From: Fulvia fulva
Lineage: Eukaryota; Ascomycota; Dothideomycetes; Mycosphaerellales; Mycosphaerellaceae
Assembly: GCF_020509005.1 (NCBI RefSeq)
Contig: NC_063018.1
Coordinates: 4,154,001 to 4,218,000, forward strand
Length of the DNA stretch: 64,000 nucleotides
Direction: 5' to 3'
Part shown: piece by piece, positions 25,601 through 36,470 of the stretch
Layout: each line of letters opens with the position of its first letter
Numbering within the stretch: position 1 is the stretch's first letter
Program-made: the position numbers and the translations under genes
The notes under the pieces: model-generated
Told to the model about the DNA's origin: nothing
Seen by the model: the letters and a program-made list of their open reading frames with translations, nothing else
The model's database searches: none

Positions 25601-26700
25601 CCTAGCTATAATATAGTAATACGCCTTCTTAGCGTCTTAATCTAGGGAGAAAGAGAGAGTACTACGCTACTGTTACGCTAGTATAAGTCGGGGATTTCGA
25701 GGAGTTATAATATCGCGATTTCTAGAGTCTTAAGCGGCGCTAAATATAGTAGCGTCCTTAATATAAGCTATCGAAGTATTATAAGACTATAGTACGAGAG
25801 TATAAGGGTATAGTATTAACGAAGTCGATAGCTAAAGAGAGAAGAGAGTCTAAGAACCAGGCCTATACTTAAAGGCCGAGGTGTCGGGCGTCGGCATCGG
25901 GCCGAGCTTAGTCATCCGGGTCACGTGACCCGGGGTCACGTAATCAGATTCAAATCCTTTACTTACGGAGCGGCCGTAACAATTCGATTAGACTACTTCT
26001 CTACTCTCTTTCTATATATAGGCTCTTTAGGCCGTTAATACTAACTATATCTATACTCGGTAGGATCTAATACTATCTATCTACTATATAAACTAATCTA
26101 AAAGTAATAAGTTATACGCTATATTTATATAGAGGGTATATATACTAAAACTCTAAACTTATACCGGGGCGCTTACTAAGTAATATAATCTAATACGAAG
26201 CCCTTAGGCTATATCTAATCCTTATACCCTATAGCGTCTTCGAGTAGCCGAGTTATATTTTAGATCCCGGCGGACCGATTCGCCTAGCAAAATCTAGGTA
26301 TAGAGTTAATAAGCTAACATCGATCTAACGGTAGCTAGAAGCGCATTTTACTCGGCTATATAAAGACGCTATACGCTATCTAAATGTTGTTATTGATCCG
26401 TAGAGTGATTTGCCGATAGATTTTCCGTAGTTAGATATAGTGCCGAAGAAGGAGGCGAAGTTGTAGAGGATAGTAGGTTATATAGGATATGAACTTTGTT
26501 CGTCTACTTAGGGTATAGTGAAGTGTAATTAGTCAAATACACACGCTAACGGCACTCGCTATAAAGCCACATTCGTATTATTACCTTTGCTACTATCGGA
26601 CTTATAATAGATTTAACGATCAATGCTATATACTATATCCGAATACTACCTTTACTATATTACGAGGATTTTCCTATACGGAACCTATCTTCGAGGCTAT
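25600..26700. other. Hypermutated DNA between the Gypsy and the second LINE
   Basis: No coding frame that I can assign. It probably holds the 5' LTR and leader of the minus-strand Gypsy and the 5' end of the second LINE. It contains the 18-bp palindrome at 25,916-25,933. Confidence 0.5.
25916..25933. repeat. Perfect 18-bp palindrome centred on CACGTG
   Basis: CCGGGTCACGTGACCCGG equals its own reverse complement and is followed by a second GGTCACGT. It keeps CA and TG dinucleotides in a stretch where these have otherwise been lost. It could be an E-box-like site in a former LTR promoter, but no function is shown. Confidence 0.6.
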
Positions 26701-29700
26701 ATCCTACTATTAGGGTGGACAGCTTGAAGATTTCTTCACCCTGTTTCTTTAGCTCTAAACGCCGCGGAGGTACCTAGCTACATTAGGTAGCTCCTAGGCA
26801 ATAGTAGCCTAGGCTACGGTACGGACGGCGCCTATAGCTCTATAGGCGAAGCTCCCCTAAGACAACTAGTAGCAACTTATAGAGGACGCAAAAAGTATAG
26901 AAACTAACGATCAGCTCCTATACCGGTCTCTATAGGTAATAATCACTTAGCTACGTACGGCGCTTATACTATCGTATTACCGAGGGTAATAAGAAATGAG
27001 GACGACGTCCTAGGCGATTAGTAAGGCCACCCGGAATTAACACCCCTATAGCTAGGTATCGGTCGCGGCATCGGTACTAGGCCCCCGCCTAACGTACGAT
27101 ATAGTTACGATCCGTATTGTAGTAAAGGAAGACTAGGCCGAAGTTACGAAGCTATCGAACAAGGAGCTCGCCTAACAAATTAACTAACTAGGGGTAGTCG
27201 TAGTGAACTAATAGTCTAACGGTACTCTATAAATCTATACTAGCTCTACTACTACTAGGAGGCACCTAGAGGTACAGCTATAGTAGGCATCTAAGGTTAC
27301 GGTATTAGCGAAGGTCTTAACGAAGCAATTTACGATCCTAGTCTACGATATGCCTAAGGAGTTCGACCTAACTAACTAAGGTCACCTACGTACTCTCTAA
27401 GAGGACAACCCGGTCACTCTTAACTCTCTAATCTAGAAGGCGACTTGGCTCTATAGGAAATGGCTAGAAGGCAAGAAGGCCTCGGCGCTAATAGTATAGC
27501 TATAAGATACGAAAGCGGCGGATCTAGCAATAGAACAAGGCCTGATCTAGTAATATAGCCTCAAGATAGTAGAAAAGCACTCCTTACTCTTTCGTGTCCT
27601 CTGATGCTTTAAATGCTAATAGTATAGACACTAAACCTATACGTATATAAACAAGTAGGCCTACTCGAACTATATAGGAGACTATATGTCTAGGGACTAT
27701 ATATCGGCTACGAGACGGTACGCGAACTGTCCGGGCACTACCTATTATATAGCGCGGAACGCCTATAGCGGAAACTAGCGAAAAACAAGGCAATTATAAA
27801 CAGAACCGTCGCCCTAAGATTCTACGGCGACCGTAAGGCTAGCCTATACCGGAACTAACTAGCGGCGGTCGGGTATAAGCGCCCTAGAGTAGAGAATAAT
27901 ATAAAGGATACGTAACCTAGGGCGTACGGGAGGCCACGTGCCCTACTAGCTACGGCGAGGGAATCTAACTAGGCCCGGCTCCCCTTTAGTATATAGCCGA
28001 TAGGCGTAGACTAGGACGTATAAGGCAGTAGGACATAGGACGCTATAGAGGAAATGATTGTCGATGCCGATAACTAGCCTCGACACGCTTAGCATTATCT
28101 AGTATAACGTTAACTATAGTAAGAATATAGTCTAGAACCATTTCCTATACGAGGCGGACCTATACGTCTACTACGTCCTAGTAATCTAGGAGCTATAGAT
28201 TAACTCGTACTATCAGAGACTAACGACCTATAAGTCACTAGGCTACACGACATACCTACGAGGCGACGGTAGACCCCGTACGTACTTCTCTGTTAGTAAG
28301 GATATACTAGAATCCGACTAGGAGGTAGTATACTACGTAGACGAAGAAGGCGGGGGCGATATTACCTCTCTCTACGTAGGTAGTACCTAGATACACAACC
28401 TATATATACAACCGCTAGCCTCGAGGTCTAGCCGCGACCTAGGGGTCTATAGACACCTAGACAGTACGCTTAAGAGACAAGGGTGCCACATCGTAGTAGG
28501 AGACTTCAACGTATACTACCCTTCCTAGGAAAGCCTTATGTAGCCGTACCCTATAGCCGACGAAGTACTCGACTTGATAGCGAGTAACGCAATTGCCCTT
28601 AATACCCCGAAGGACCTAGGTACCTAGAAGAGAGGGGGACTCTAAGGCACGATCGACCTCTCCTAGATCTTAGATAGCTACTACTATATAGTAACCTACT
28701 ATAGGATCGAACATAAACTCGAGGCGTCGTTAGACTATATACTAGTTAGGACCTCTATTACGATATAGATATAACGTATATTAGCGAGAACCCCTAAGCT
28801 AAACTAGGGAAAGGCCTACTAGGCTAATATCTAGGCGTACCTCGATAACTCCGAGAGGCTAGTCTAGATCGCGTAGTAGCAATACATTAGTAAAGACGAG
28901 ATAGACGAGGTAGTCTAAGGGTTAATAGACGAGATAAGAAAAGCGACCTTACTTTACGTTCCGCTTGCCTAACTAACGACATAGTCTAAACTATACTAGA
29001 CGCCGAAGTATACTACGGTAGTAAGAGAAGTAAGGAGAGCCCGCCGGGTATAGACGAGTAGCTATAGCGAGGAGGCCTAGAACGTATATAGGGAGGCATA
29101 CTAACAGAAGAAAGCTATAATACGGAGGGAGAAAGCAGTCGGCTAGAGGGCTATAGTAGAAGAAATCGCCGGCAAGCTAGCGAGGATATAGAAGCTAGCG
29201 AAATGGGCCCGATAGGACCCTATATAGGGCCCCTCCTTCTCTATCCTAGCGCTATAATCGCCTAGTGGCCCGGTTAGCGACCCCGAGGCTAAGGCGCGTC
29301 TACTAGCTAGTAAGTTCTTCCCGCCCCTAGTCGAGGCTAATCTAAGCGACATAAATAGCTCTACTCCCCTAGCCCCTAGTATCGCGGTCCGATAGGAGGT
29401 GTCCGAGGGAGAAGTTGCCGCTACGCTTAGGAAGTTACCGGCGAAGAAAGCCCCGGGGCCGGATAGGATCCCAAACGAGCTACTAAAGAAGTATAGAGAT
29501 CAACTAGCCCTAGTAGTTATAGCGATCTTTAACGCCTGCCTATAGACCGGATACTACCCGATAGTATTTAAATAATCGACGATAGTAGTCCTACGTAAGC
29601 CGCAAAAGGAAGACTATACGTAGGTGAAGTCGTACCGCCTAATTACGCTCCTTAATACTCTTAGGAAGGCGCTTAAAAAGCTAGTTATAACGAGACTCTC

Positions 29701-30692
29701 CGAGGCGGTAGAGGAATACTCCCTACTCCTAGACACCTAGATAGGTACGCGCCTATAGCGATCGACGCTATCCGCGATAGAACTTATTACCTCTTAGGTA
29801 AAGGCTATCTAGTATAAGAATAGGGACAAGGTAGCTTCCTTACTTAGCCTAGACATATCGGGAGCCTTCGACTACGTGTTATACCCGCGGCTACTCTATA
29901 TCCTAAGGTCGAAAGGACTCTCTAAGTAGCTTATTAACTTCGTACGGTCCTACCTCTAAAACCGTAGCACGTCGATCCTAGTCGGCTAGTATAGAAGCCT
30001 ATTTCAAGTAGTCTATACTAGAATCCCGTAAGGCTTAACGCTAGTACCTATTCTGTTCCTCTTCTTTATAGCGACGCTACTCCTAGCCCTAGAATCCTAG
30101 AACACCGCTACGAGCGGCTTTGTAGACGACATAAACATCCTAGCGTAGTCTTCCTCGACTAAGGAGAACTATAGGCTACTAGAAGAGAAGTATAAGATCT
30201 ACGAGGACTAGGCTAGGAGGCACGGGGCTCGGTTTGCCCTAGAAAAGTACAATCTAATATACTTTACGCGCCGGCTACGATTCTATAATATATAAGCTTC
30301 TATCTAGATATAGGGGTATACGACTAACCCGGTAGATCAGCTTAGGATCCTCGGACTATAGGTAGACCCGGCGCTACGGTAGAGGAAGTACGTATAGGCA
30401 ATATTACGGAAAGCTAAACAGAATATAGCATTATACTAGAGGCTCACTACGTCTATATAGGGCGCGGACTTCCGGTAGTTACGACTCCTATATACGGCTA
30501 TTATACGGCTAGTCCTTACCTATAGCAGCTAAGTGTAGTCCTTAGGCGAGAGGGCCTACCTATCGAAGGGACTCGCCGCGCCGCTAGCGAAGATCCAAAA
30601 CTAATGCCTAAGGAAGGTTACCGGGGCATATAAGTCGACGCTAATAAGGATACTTAAGCACGAGACCGCTATACCGCCGATCGACCTATACA

Positions 30693-30697
30693 TCTAG
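30693..30697. repeat. Target-site duplication of the intact chromovirus
   Basis: TCTAG here and at 36,991-36,995. Both are directly adjacent to the LTR ends, giving a perfect 5-bp duplication in the LINE. Confidence 0.93.
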
Positions 30698-31217
30698 TGT
30701 CAGGGCGAGAGCCTGGCCTGTGAGATGCAAGGGTGAAAGCGAGAATGCAGGTGCGAAGTGCAGATGCAAAAGGGTATAGTATGATTGCTACACAAAACAA
30801 AAGACGAAGAAAGCAAGAGAGGCCTGGGGAAGGCCAGATATTTATACGCGACCCTCGCGAGTGCGTGTCCCCGCATCAACAGGGCTAACCCGTGCGAAGC
30901 CGCGCTCAGAAGCTTTGCTCAAAACCTTATTCCAACCTGCCCTACGTTCCGAGTCTTCCACGTGCTTCTTCCAGGGTCCAGCGCAGTCGCGGGTGCTCGC
31001 GGGAGTGCCGTGAGTCACACAGTCACGAGCCGAAGTGAATCTGTCAAGGTTGGGTAGAGGGGTGAATTTGGAGGGCTGGGTCTCGTAGTGAATGTTGCGG
31101 GGCATATGATTCTTGGCGCTCACACACCAAGCTGGACTGTCACTTCTTGACGACTTCTGAGCACTCTGAGGCTCTTCTGTCCCCACCTTCTGAACACTCT
31201 GTGGGGAGACCATGACA
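30698..31217 (-). repeat. 3' LTR (520 bp) of the intact chromovirus
   Basis: Plus-strand ends are TGTCAGGGCG...CCATGACA, so the 4-bp inverted ends are TGTC/GACA. Against 36,471-36,990 I find three base differences (for example A versus G at 30,778/36,551) and no indel. It contains the last 26 codons of pol and a copy of the TATA-like box. Confidence 0.95.
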
Positions 31218-34200
31218 GTAGCCCCCCCCGAACAAAGCTGAGTTCCTACGAAGCCGTAGTAGTTCCACATATCGAGGATGTTCAGCTTCAGTACCAGGCC
31301 TAGGCCTGATGTCATGGTCGATACACCACTGGTAAGCCCCGTCGAAAAGCTCAGATTCGAAGAGCCTGCCGATGTTGACTTCTGGGCCGTCTGCGCGGGC
31401 GTGGTATTCTTCGATTGCTTGACGATTGAAGATGATATGTTGGATAGGTTCCCATGAGGTATCCCACTCAGGGCAACCTTGCCATTCGACTTCATACTTG
31501 ATCGGCGGTAGTCCTTCAACGTCGTTGGGCTCTACGCGGATTCCCCGGATCTTGCGGACGGCATAGTCGTCAGAAGGTAGGTTAACAGGCTCGTCGACTT
31601 CTACTTCATCGGGAGGACCTGGCATGTCTTGGTTTTGGTTCGGGAATGGGTCCTCAGCCGACGGCCGAAGGCGTACGGGATGGAAGACGTCGTGGATCTT
31701 TATGTTCGCAGGAAGAGCTAGACGGTAGGCGTGTGAACTGATACGCTCGGTGATCTCAAAAGGACCTAGGTTCTTCCAGTTCAGCTTCTTGGAGGGGCGG
31801 TCTGTCTTGATGTTCTTGGAGTTGAGGTAGACCATATCGCCTACTTGGTAGTCGGGAGCTGGCTGGCGACGACGATTGGCTTGATCCTCGTAGATTGCTT
31901 GTGCGTACACCATCTCGTCGTGAACTTCTTCATGGATCTGTGAGAGCATAGTAGCGAACTCGTCTGCTGCTTGCTCGTTTGCGTCTTCGGTAGGCGGGAG
32001 AGGTTCTTCTGGTTCCATGCCTGTACGAGGGTGGTAACCTCTCGTAGTATAGAAGGGAGAGTAGCCAGTAGTCTCCGAGTCCCAGTTACGAGTAGCGAAC
32101 TCCACCGCAGGGATATGCTGAGGCCAATCCTTCTGGTGGTAGTCGACGAAGCAACGAAGGACCTGCTCGAGGATAGCGTTCGTAATTTCGGTCTGGCCGT
32201 CGGTCTGTGGCTGAAAACTGGTCGAGAGGTTATGCTTGATGCCCAGGATAGCACACAGACGCTTCCAGAAGTGCGAGATGAACTGGGTGCCTCTGTCAGA
32301 GGTGATGCTATCCGGGAGGCCTTGAAAGCGCCAGACGAATTCGTAGAACAAGCGAGCAGTCTCCTTTGCGGTCATGCTCCAGCACGGGATCATGTACCGG
32401 TCCTTGGAGTGACGGTCCACGATCACTAGAAGGGCCTTTGCTTTCACGCCGCTGAAGGTCTTGCCGTGAGGAAGATCGGTGATAAAGTCCATAGTGATGT
32501 GCTTCCACGGACGATCAGGAGCCGGGAGAGGGTGCAAGAGACCGTGGGGACGGTGGCGGTTAGCTTTGGCTCTTCGGCAAGCAGCGCAGTTCAGCACGTA
32601 GCGGCGGACGTCCTTCCAGGAATGCGGCCACCAGTAATACCTAGCGAGGAGCTTGTGGGTCTTGGCTACGCCTGGGTGACCCCCAGAGGCGGAGTCGTGG
32701 ATGATTTGAAGAATCTCAGCTCGGATATTAGAGCCTTCGGGCTGCGGTACGTAAAGCTTCTTACGGAAGTAGACGACACCTTCCCGGAGCTCGCACTCGG
32801 ACAGCGAGAAGCCCGGGAATGTCCTCGCGCCAGATTCAAGGGCCTGAACTAACTCTTGGGCGTCTATGTCGGCATCGTACGCTGTTCGTACTCGTGCCAT
32901 GATGCCTTCGGGCTGCTCCTCATTATCAAACCCCTCAAAGTCTGATTCGGATGAGCCGTCGGTCGTTACTGAGCCCTCTTCATCGTCGTTCAAGTCCTCA
33001 GCGTCCGAGGCGTATTCTTCAGGCTCGGATTCATCGTCACTCTCGTCAAGGTAGGCAGGAGCGAGCACGAGAGTAGCAAAGGAAGCGGCGAGCGTAGGCT
33101 GGCCATTCGATAGGTACTCTCGAAGCTCGGAAGAGAGGTTGTGCTCTTTGATGACTTGTTGCCCTGCGATTTGCCGGCCCCCTCTTCGATCAACTGGAGA
33201 GTCACCAGGGCGGCGGGTAAGGGCGTCGGCCATCGAGTTGGCCTTGCCGGGCGTGTACGAGATCACGAAGTTGAACCGGGAGAGGAACTCGCTCCAGCGG
33301 GCCTGGCGACGATTGAGCAGCTTGCTCTTCATAAAGTAGACGAGGTTCTTATGGTCGGAGCTTACTTGGACGGGCATAGCAGAGCCTTCGAGCTCGGGGC
33401 GCCACTCTTCGAAAGCTTTGACGATGGCGAGAAGCTCCTTGTCGTAGATCTCGTAGTTACACTCCGTGGCGGTCATCTTCTTGGAGAGGAAGGCGACAGG
33501 TAACCAGGGGGATTCAGGCGAGCGGCGTTGTAGCAGGACACCGCCCACCACGCCGTCGGATGCGTCGGTCTCTACACGGGTCTCCAGTTCGAAATCGAAG
33601 TGCCGTAGAAGCGGGTTCTCAACAAACTTCGCTTTGAGCAAGTCAAAAGCCTCCTGGCATTCGTCGGTCCAGGCGAACTTCTCACCCTTGCGCGTGAGCT
33701 TCGTCAAAGGGCGTACCACGCCCGAAAATGCGTGGATGAAGCGGCGGTAGAAGTTGGCAAAGCCTAGGAAACCCTGGACCTCTTTGACGTTCGTAGGAGC
33801 ATCCCATTCGACGATAGCGTCGATCTTCTCTTGGTCCATCTTGATGCCGTCTGCGGTAATGATCAAACCAAGGAACTTGACTTCGGTCTTCTCAAACTCG
33901 CACTTGTCGATGTCGAGCTGCAAGCCGGCGTCTGCGAGCTTCTGAAGGACCTTACAGACGTGCTCGCGGTGCTCCTCCTTGGTCTCGCTGTAGACTAGGA
34001 TGTCGTCGATGTAGGCAGTGCAGAACTGATCGAGGAACTCCTGAAGGATGTCGTTAATGAAGTTCTGGAAGGTACTAGGCCCGTTACAAACGCCGAAGGG
34101 CATAACGAGCGACTCGAACAGCCCGTAGCGAGTACGGAAGGCTGTGAGATACTCGTGTCCTTCTGCCATTCGTAACTTGTTGAACGCAGCGATGACATCG

Positions 34201-35276
34201 AGCTTGGTGAAGTACTTGGCCTTAGAGAGGCGCTCGAGCGTCTCCTGAATCAACGGTATTGGGTAGCGGTTCTTCTTTGTAACAGCGTTCAAGCCTCGGT
34301 AGTCTACGCAGAAGCGTAGACCACCGCCGGGCTTCTTGACGAACATGACGGGACTGCCAGCGCTGGAACGGCTCGCTCGAATGAACCCCTTCTTTAGGTT
34401 CTCTTCGAGGTATCTCTTGAGGACGATAAGCTCTTCTCGGGACATGGAATATAACGGTCCGAACGGTGTCTCTGCACCTTCTTCTAGCTCAATCTTGTGG
34501 TCGTGAGGGCGATGAGGAGGCAGCTCGTCTGCGGCTTTAGCATCGAATACGTGGAGGATGTGGTGTGCCCAAGGAGGGACCTTCGTAGCAGGGTCGGTAG
34601 GTGTACGCTTCTTGTCGAGCTTCTCGAGGGCGATGTCGATATCGCGGAGAGAGGCGGCGAAGACTTGAGCTTTGGGCTGCTTAGCAGCAGTGGTGAAGGC
34701 AGCGGCGTTCACCTGGAAGATCTTGGTATACTCAGGACCGCGCTGAGGCGGCGGAGAAGGCGGAGGTGCCGGAGGAACTTCTGGAGGGAAGCTGACAGTA
34801 AGGGAAGTCCAGTCGATGATAGGTCGGTGTCGTCTGAACCAGGGGAGGCCGAGGATAAACTTCTGATGCGGTAGGGACGTAAGGAAGCTGGTGATCGACA
34901 TACGCCTGCCTCCGAGGGTGATTGACGTGTGTACAACATGAGTAATCTTACCAGTGGTAGTCTCCGTGCCGTCAAAGAGTTCAAGGGTGCGAGGGTACTT
35001 CAGTTCCTGGGGTTCGAGGTTGAGAGAGGTCGCGAGTTTATAGTCCATAAAAGACTCGCCTAGTGCGCCAGTGTCCATGAGAGTGAGATTGGAAGAAGAG
35101 AGTTTCTTTGAGCCGATATTTACATTCGTGACGAACGGTTTGCAAGCGTGGTCCTTGCCCGTCTCGTCGTACAGGTCTAGCTGTGCTGTATTGATCCTCA
35201 ACTTCTTTCCTCTCTTCACTTTCGGTAAACGTTGTTCTTGGTCTTCATCGCGTCGATGAGGAAGACCTAGGCTTTT
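31140..35276 (-). CDS. pol: Chromovirus Pol polyprotein (PR-RT-RH-IN-chromodomain)
   Basis: Open for about 1,359 codons from the GTG at 35,219, and open further upstream in the same frame into the end of gag; no ATG lies near the start. It is in the -1 frame relative to gag, so it is probably made by frameshifting at the A-run at 35,273-35,277. Approximate residues counted from 35,219: protease LMDTGA (48) and ILGLPWF; RT with the YIDDILVYS box (406); RNase H ETDASDG (550); integrase HHCC finger (840-885) and D,D,E core residues in MDFITDLP (909), SDRGTQF (973) and QTEITNAILEQ (1,011); chromodomain with YEVEWQG...TSWEP (about 1,232-1,276). The last 26 codons lie inside the 3' LTR. The chromodomain, if functional, would target integration to heterochromatin, which fits the insertion site. 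Confidence 0.95.
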   Translation of the reverse strand, partial: KSLGLPHRRDEDQEQRLPKVKRGKKLRINTAQLDLYDETGKDHACKPFVTNVNIGSKKLSSSNLTLMDTGALGESFMDYKLATSLNLEPQELKYPRTLELFDGTETTTGKITHVVHTSITLGGRRMSITSFLTSLPHQKFILGLPWFRRHRPIIDWTSLTVSFPPEVPPAPPPSPPPQRGPEYTKIFQVNAAAFTTAAKQPKAQVFAASLRDIDIALEKLDKKRTPTDPATKVPPWAHHILHVFDAKAADELPPHRPHDHKIELEEGAETPFGPLYSMSREELIVLKRYLEENLKKGFIRASRSSAGSPVMFVKKPGGGLRFCVDYRGLNAVTKKNRYPIPLIQETLERLSKAKYFTKLDVIAAFNKLRMAEGHEYLTAFRTRYGLFESLVMPFGVCNGPSTFQNFINDILQEFLDQFCTAYIDDILVYSETKEEHREHVCKVLQKLADAGLQLDIDKCEFEKTEVKFLGLIITADGIKMDQEKIDAIVEWDAPTNVKEVQGFLGFANFYRRFIHAFSGVVRPLTKLTRKGEKFAWTDECQEAFDLLKAKFVENPLLRHFDFELETRVETDASDGVVGGVLLQRRSPESPWLPVAFLSKKMTATECNYEIYDKELLAIVKAFEEWRPELEGSAMPVQVSSDHKNLVYFMKSKLLNRRQARWSEFLSRFNFVISYTPGKANSMADALTRRPGDSPVDRRGGRQIAGQQVIKEHNLSSELREYLSNGQPTLAASFATLVLAPAYLDESDDESEPEEYASDAEDLNDDEEGSVTTDGSSESDFEGFDNEEQPEGIMARVRTAYDADIDAQELVQALESGARTFPGFSLSECELREGVVYFRKKLYVPQPEGSNIRAEILQIIHDSASGGHPGVAKTHKLLARYYWWPHSWKDVRRYVLNCAACRRAKANRHRPHGLLHPLPAPDRPWKHITMDFITDLPHGKTFSGVKAKALLVIVDRHSKDRYMIPCWSMTAKETARLFYEFVWRFQGLPDSITSDRGTQFISHFWKRLCAILGIKHNLSTSFQPQTDGQTEITNAILEQVLRCFVDYHQKDWPQHIPAVEFATRNWDSETTGYSPFYTTRGYHPRTGMEPEEPLPPTEDANEQAADEFATMLSQIHEEVHDEMVYAQAIYEDQANRRRQPAPDYQVGDMVYLNSKNIKTDRPSKKLNWKNLGPFEITERISSHAYRLALPANIKIHDVFHPVRLRPSAEDPFPNQNQDMPGPPDEVEVDEPVNLPSDDYAVRKIRGIRVEPNDVEGLPPIKYEVEWQGCPEWDTSWEPIQHIIFNRQAIEEYHARADGPEVNIGRLFESELFDGAYQWCIDHDIRPRPGTEAEHPRYVELLRLRRNSALFGGGYCHGLPTECSEGGDRRASECSEVVKK
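31222..31229 (-). promoter_or_regulatory. Probable polypurine tract
   Basis: Eight G on the minus strand, four bases upstream of the 3' LTR start, the usual place for plus-strand DNA priming. It also codes within pol. Confidence 0.6.
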
Positions 35277-36427
35277 TCCTGCTCAGCGGGAGCAGCAGGA
35301 GCAGGCTCGATAGCGCCGACAGCGCCGCGAACCGGGTTGCGGGCGTTACGGGCAGCGAGCTGCGGACAGTTGGCTGCGATGTGGCCTGGACCGCCGCAGT
35401 AGGTGCAGAGTCCGGCCTGGCGACGGCGAAGCTTCTCTTCGGGAGTGAGCTTACCGTTGACGAGGCCCTGGACTCGAGGGACGGCGGCACCAGCGCTGAG
35501 ATCCATAGCGTCACCTACAGAGACGGGAGGGAGAGCCGTAGGAGCGGCGGCGCCTAGTGGAGCAGCGAAGTGGCTTCCGGGACCACGAGGCTGACGACCT
35601 TGAGAACGGGAAGCGAGGAGAGAGGCGGTGTGTTTCATGTTGGAGTCGAGGCGCTGGCAGGTCTCGACGAGCTCACGGAAGCTCATAGCACCGACGTCCT
35701 TGTCCTCGAGGGCTCGAAGAAGCTCTGCTGACAAACCACGGCGGAGAGTGCTCTTCTTGGTCTCTTCGTTGTAGCCGGTGAACCCGATGTCGCGGTTGAA
35801 GGCCGCGAGGTACTCGGCGAAGCTCTTGTTCTTCTGGAGGAGGTTGTGGATGGCGTTCTGGGCGGTGGCTCTACGGTCTGGATCACCAAAGGCAGCACGG
35901 AGGTCCCGCATCAAGGTGAGGACGTCCGGGCAGCCGATAGTCTGCGTGGCGTTGTCGATGTAGTGTTGTACCTGAGCCGCGGCGTCTCCCCGAAGGAGGG
36001 AGAAGACGTACGTGACTTTGTCCTTCTCTTGCGGAAAGTGGTCGGCATTAGCCAACAGCTTGATGGTGAGCTGTGTCTCAAATGCCTCAAACTTGCTCTT
36101 GTTGCCGTCGAACTCGTCTGGGTCGTTGACCTTCTTGGAGAAGTGCTGGCGGCGGTTGTCGTCGGCGTGCGGGGCGAGGTTCTGGAAGGTGTTCACAATA
36201 CCTTGAAGGTATGTTGCTTGGTTGTTTGCTTGCTCGACCTGCTGGGCGGTCTCGCGGAAAGAGGAGACGGTGCGGTTGATGAGAGCGTAGGCGGTGTCGG
36301 GGTTGGCGTTTGCCCAGGCACCGAAGGCAGCGGCGTTCGAGAAGGGGATGTCAGTCCACTCACTGAAGTGGAATGGAGTGTCTTGGTTGTCGAGGTTGAC
36401 ACCTCTATCGGTGGCGTGGTCACCCAT
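35267..36427 (-). CDS. gag: Chromovirus Gag (capsid/nucleocapsid)
   Basis: 386 codons from an ATG at 36,427. The N-terminal two thirds resemble retrotransposon capsid proteins ('VNDPDEFDGNKSKFEAFETQLTIKL', 'FSLLRGDAAAQV', 'DPDRRATAQNAIHNL', 'SFAEYLAAFNRDI'). A single CCHC zinc knuckle (CTYCGGPGHIAANC) is at about residue 340. The frame ends at a TAG (35,267-35,269) just after a run of five A in the coding strand, where Pol begins in the -1 frame. There are no stops or frameshifts, in contrast to every other gag in the window. Confidence 0.95.
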   Translation of the reverse strand: MGDHATDRGVNLDNQDTPFHFSEWTDIPFSNAAAFGAWANANPDTAYALINRTVSSFRETAQQVEQANNQATYLQGIVNTFQNLAPHADDNRRQHFSKKVNDPDEFDGNKSKFEAFETQLTIKLLANADHFPQEKDKVTYVFSLLRGDAAAQVQHYIDNATQTIGCPDVLTLMRDLRAAFGDPDRRATAQNAIHNLLQKNKSFAEYLAAFNRDIGFTGYNEETKKSTLRRGLSAELLRALEDKDVGAMSFRELVETCQRLDSNMKHTASLLASRSQGRQPRGPGSHFAAPLGAAAPTALPPVSVGDAMDLSAGAAVPRVQGLVNGKLTPEEKLRRRQAGLCTYCGGPGHIAANCPQLAARNARNPVRGAVGAIEPAPAAPAEQEKA

Positions 36428-36459
36428 GAGGATGACTCGAGTGGTTGACGGTTTTGTTG

Positions 36460-36468
36460 GTCTTTTGT
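36460..36468 (-). promoter_or_regulatory. Candidate self-priming primer-binding site
   Basis: Two bases inside the 5' LTR, the minus strand reads ACAAAAGAC. Its complement GTCTTTTGT occurs in the 5' LTR at 36,570-36,578, about 41 bases downstream of the TATA-like box, near the expected transcript start. No tRNA-type TGG site is present. Self-priming from the folded RNA 5' end is known for the Tf1 group of retrotransposons. The match is only 9 bases, so this is inference. Confidence 0.4.
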
Positions 36469-36470
36469 GA

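Noticed and set aside
30785..31057. 90-codon frame in the LTR (also in the other LTR copy)
   Set aside because: Present only because the LTR is GC-rich; no family resemblance and on the strand opposite to transcription.
30842..31519. 225-codon minus-strand frame overlapping the end of pol and the LTR
   Set aside because: It is a second frame of the pol/LTR sequence, has no start context or family resemblance and overlaps a clear coding frame.
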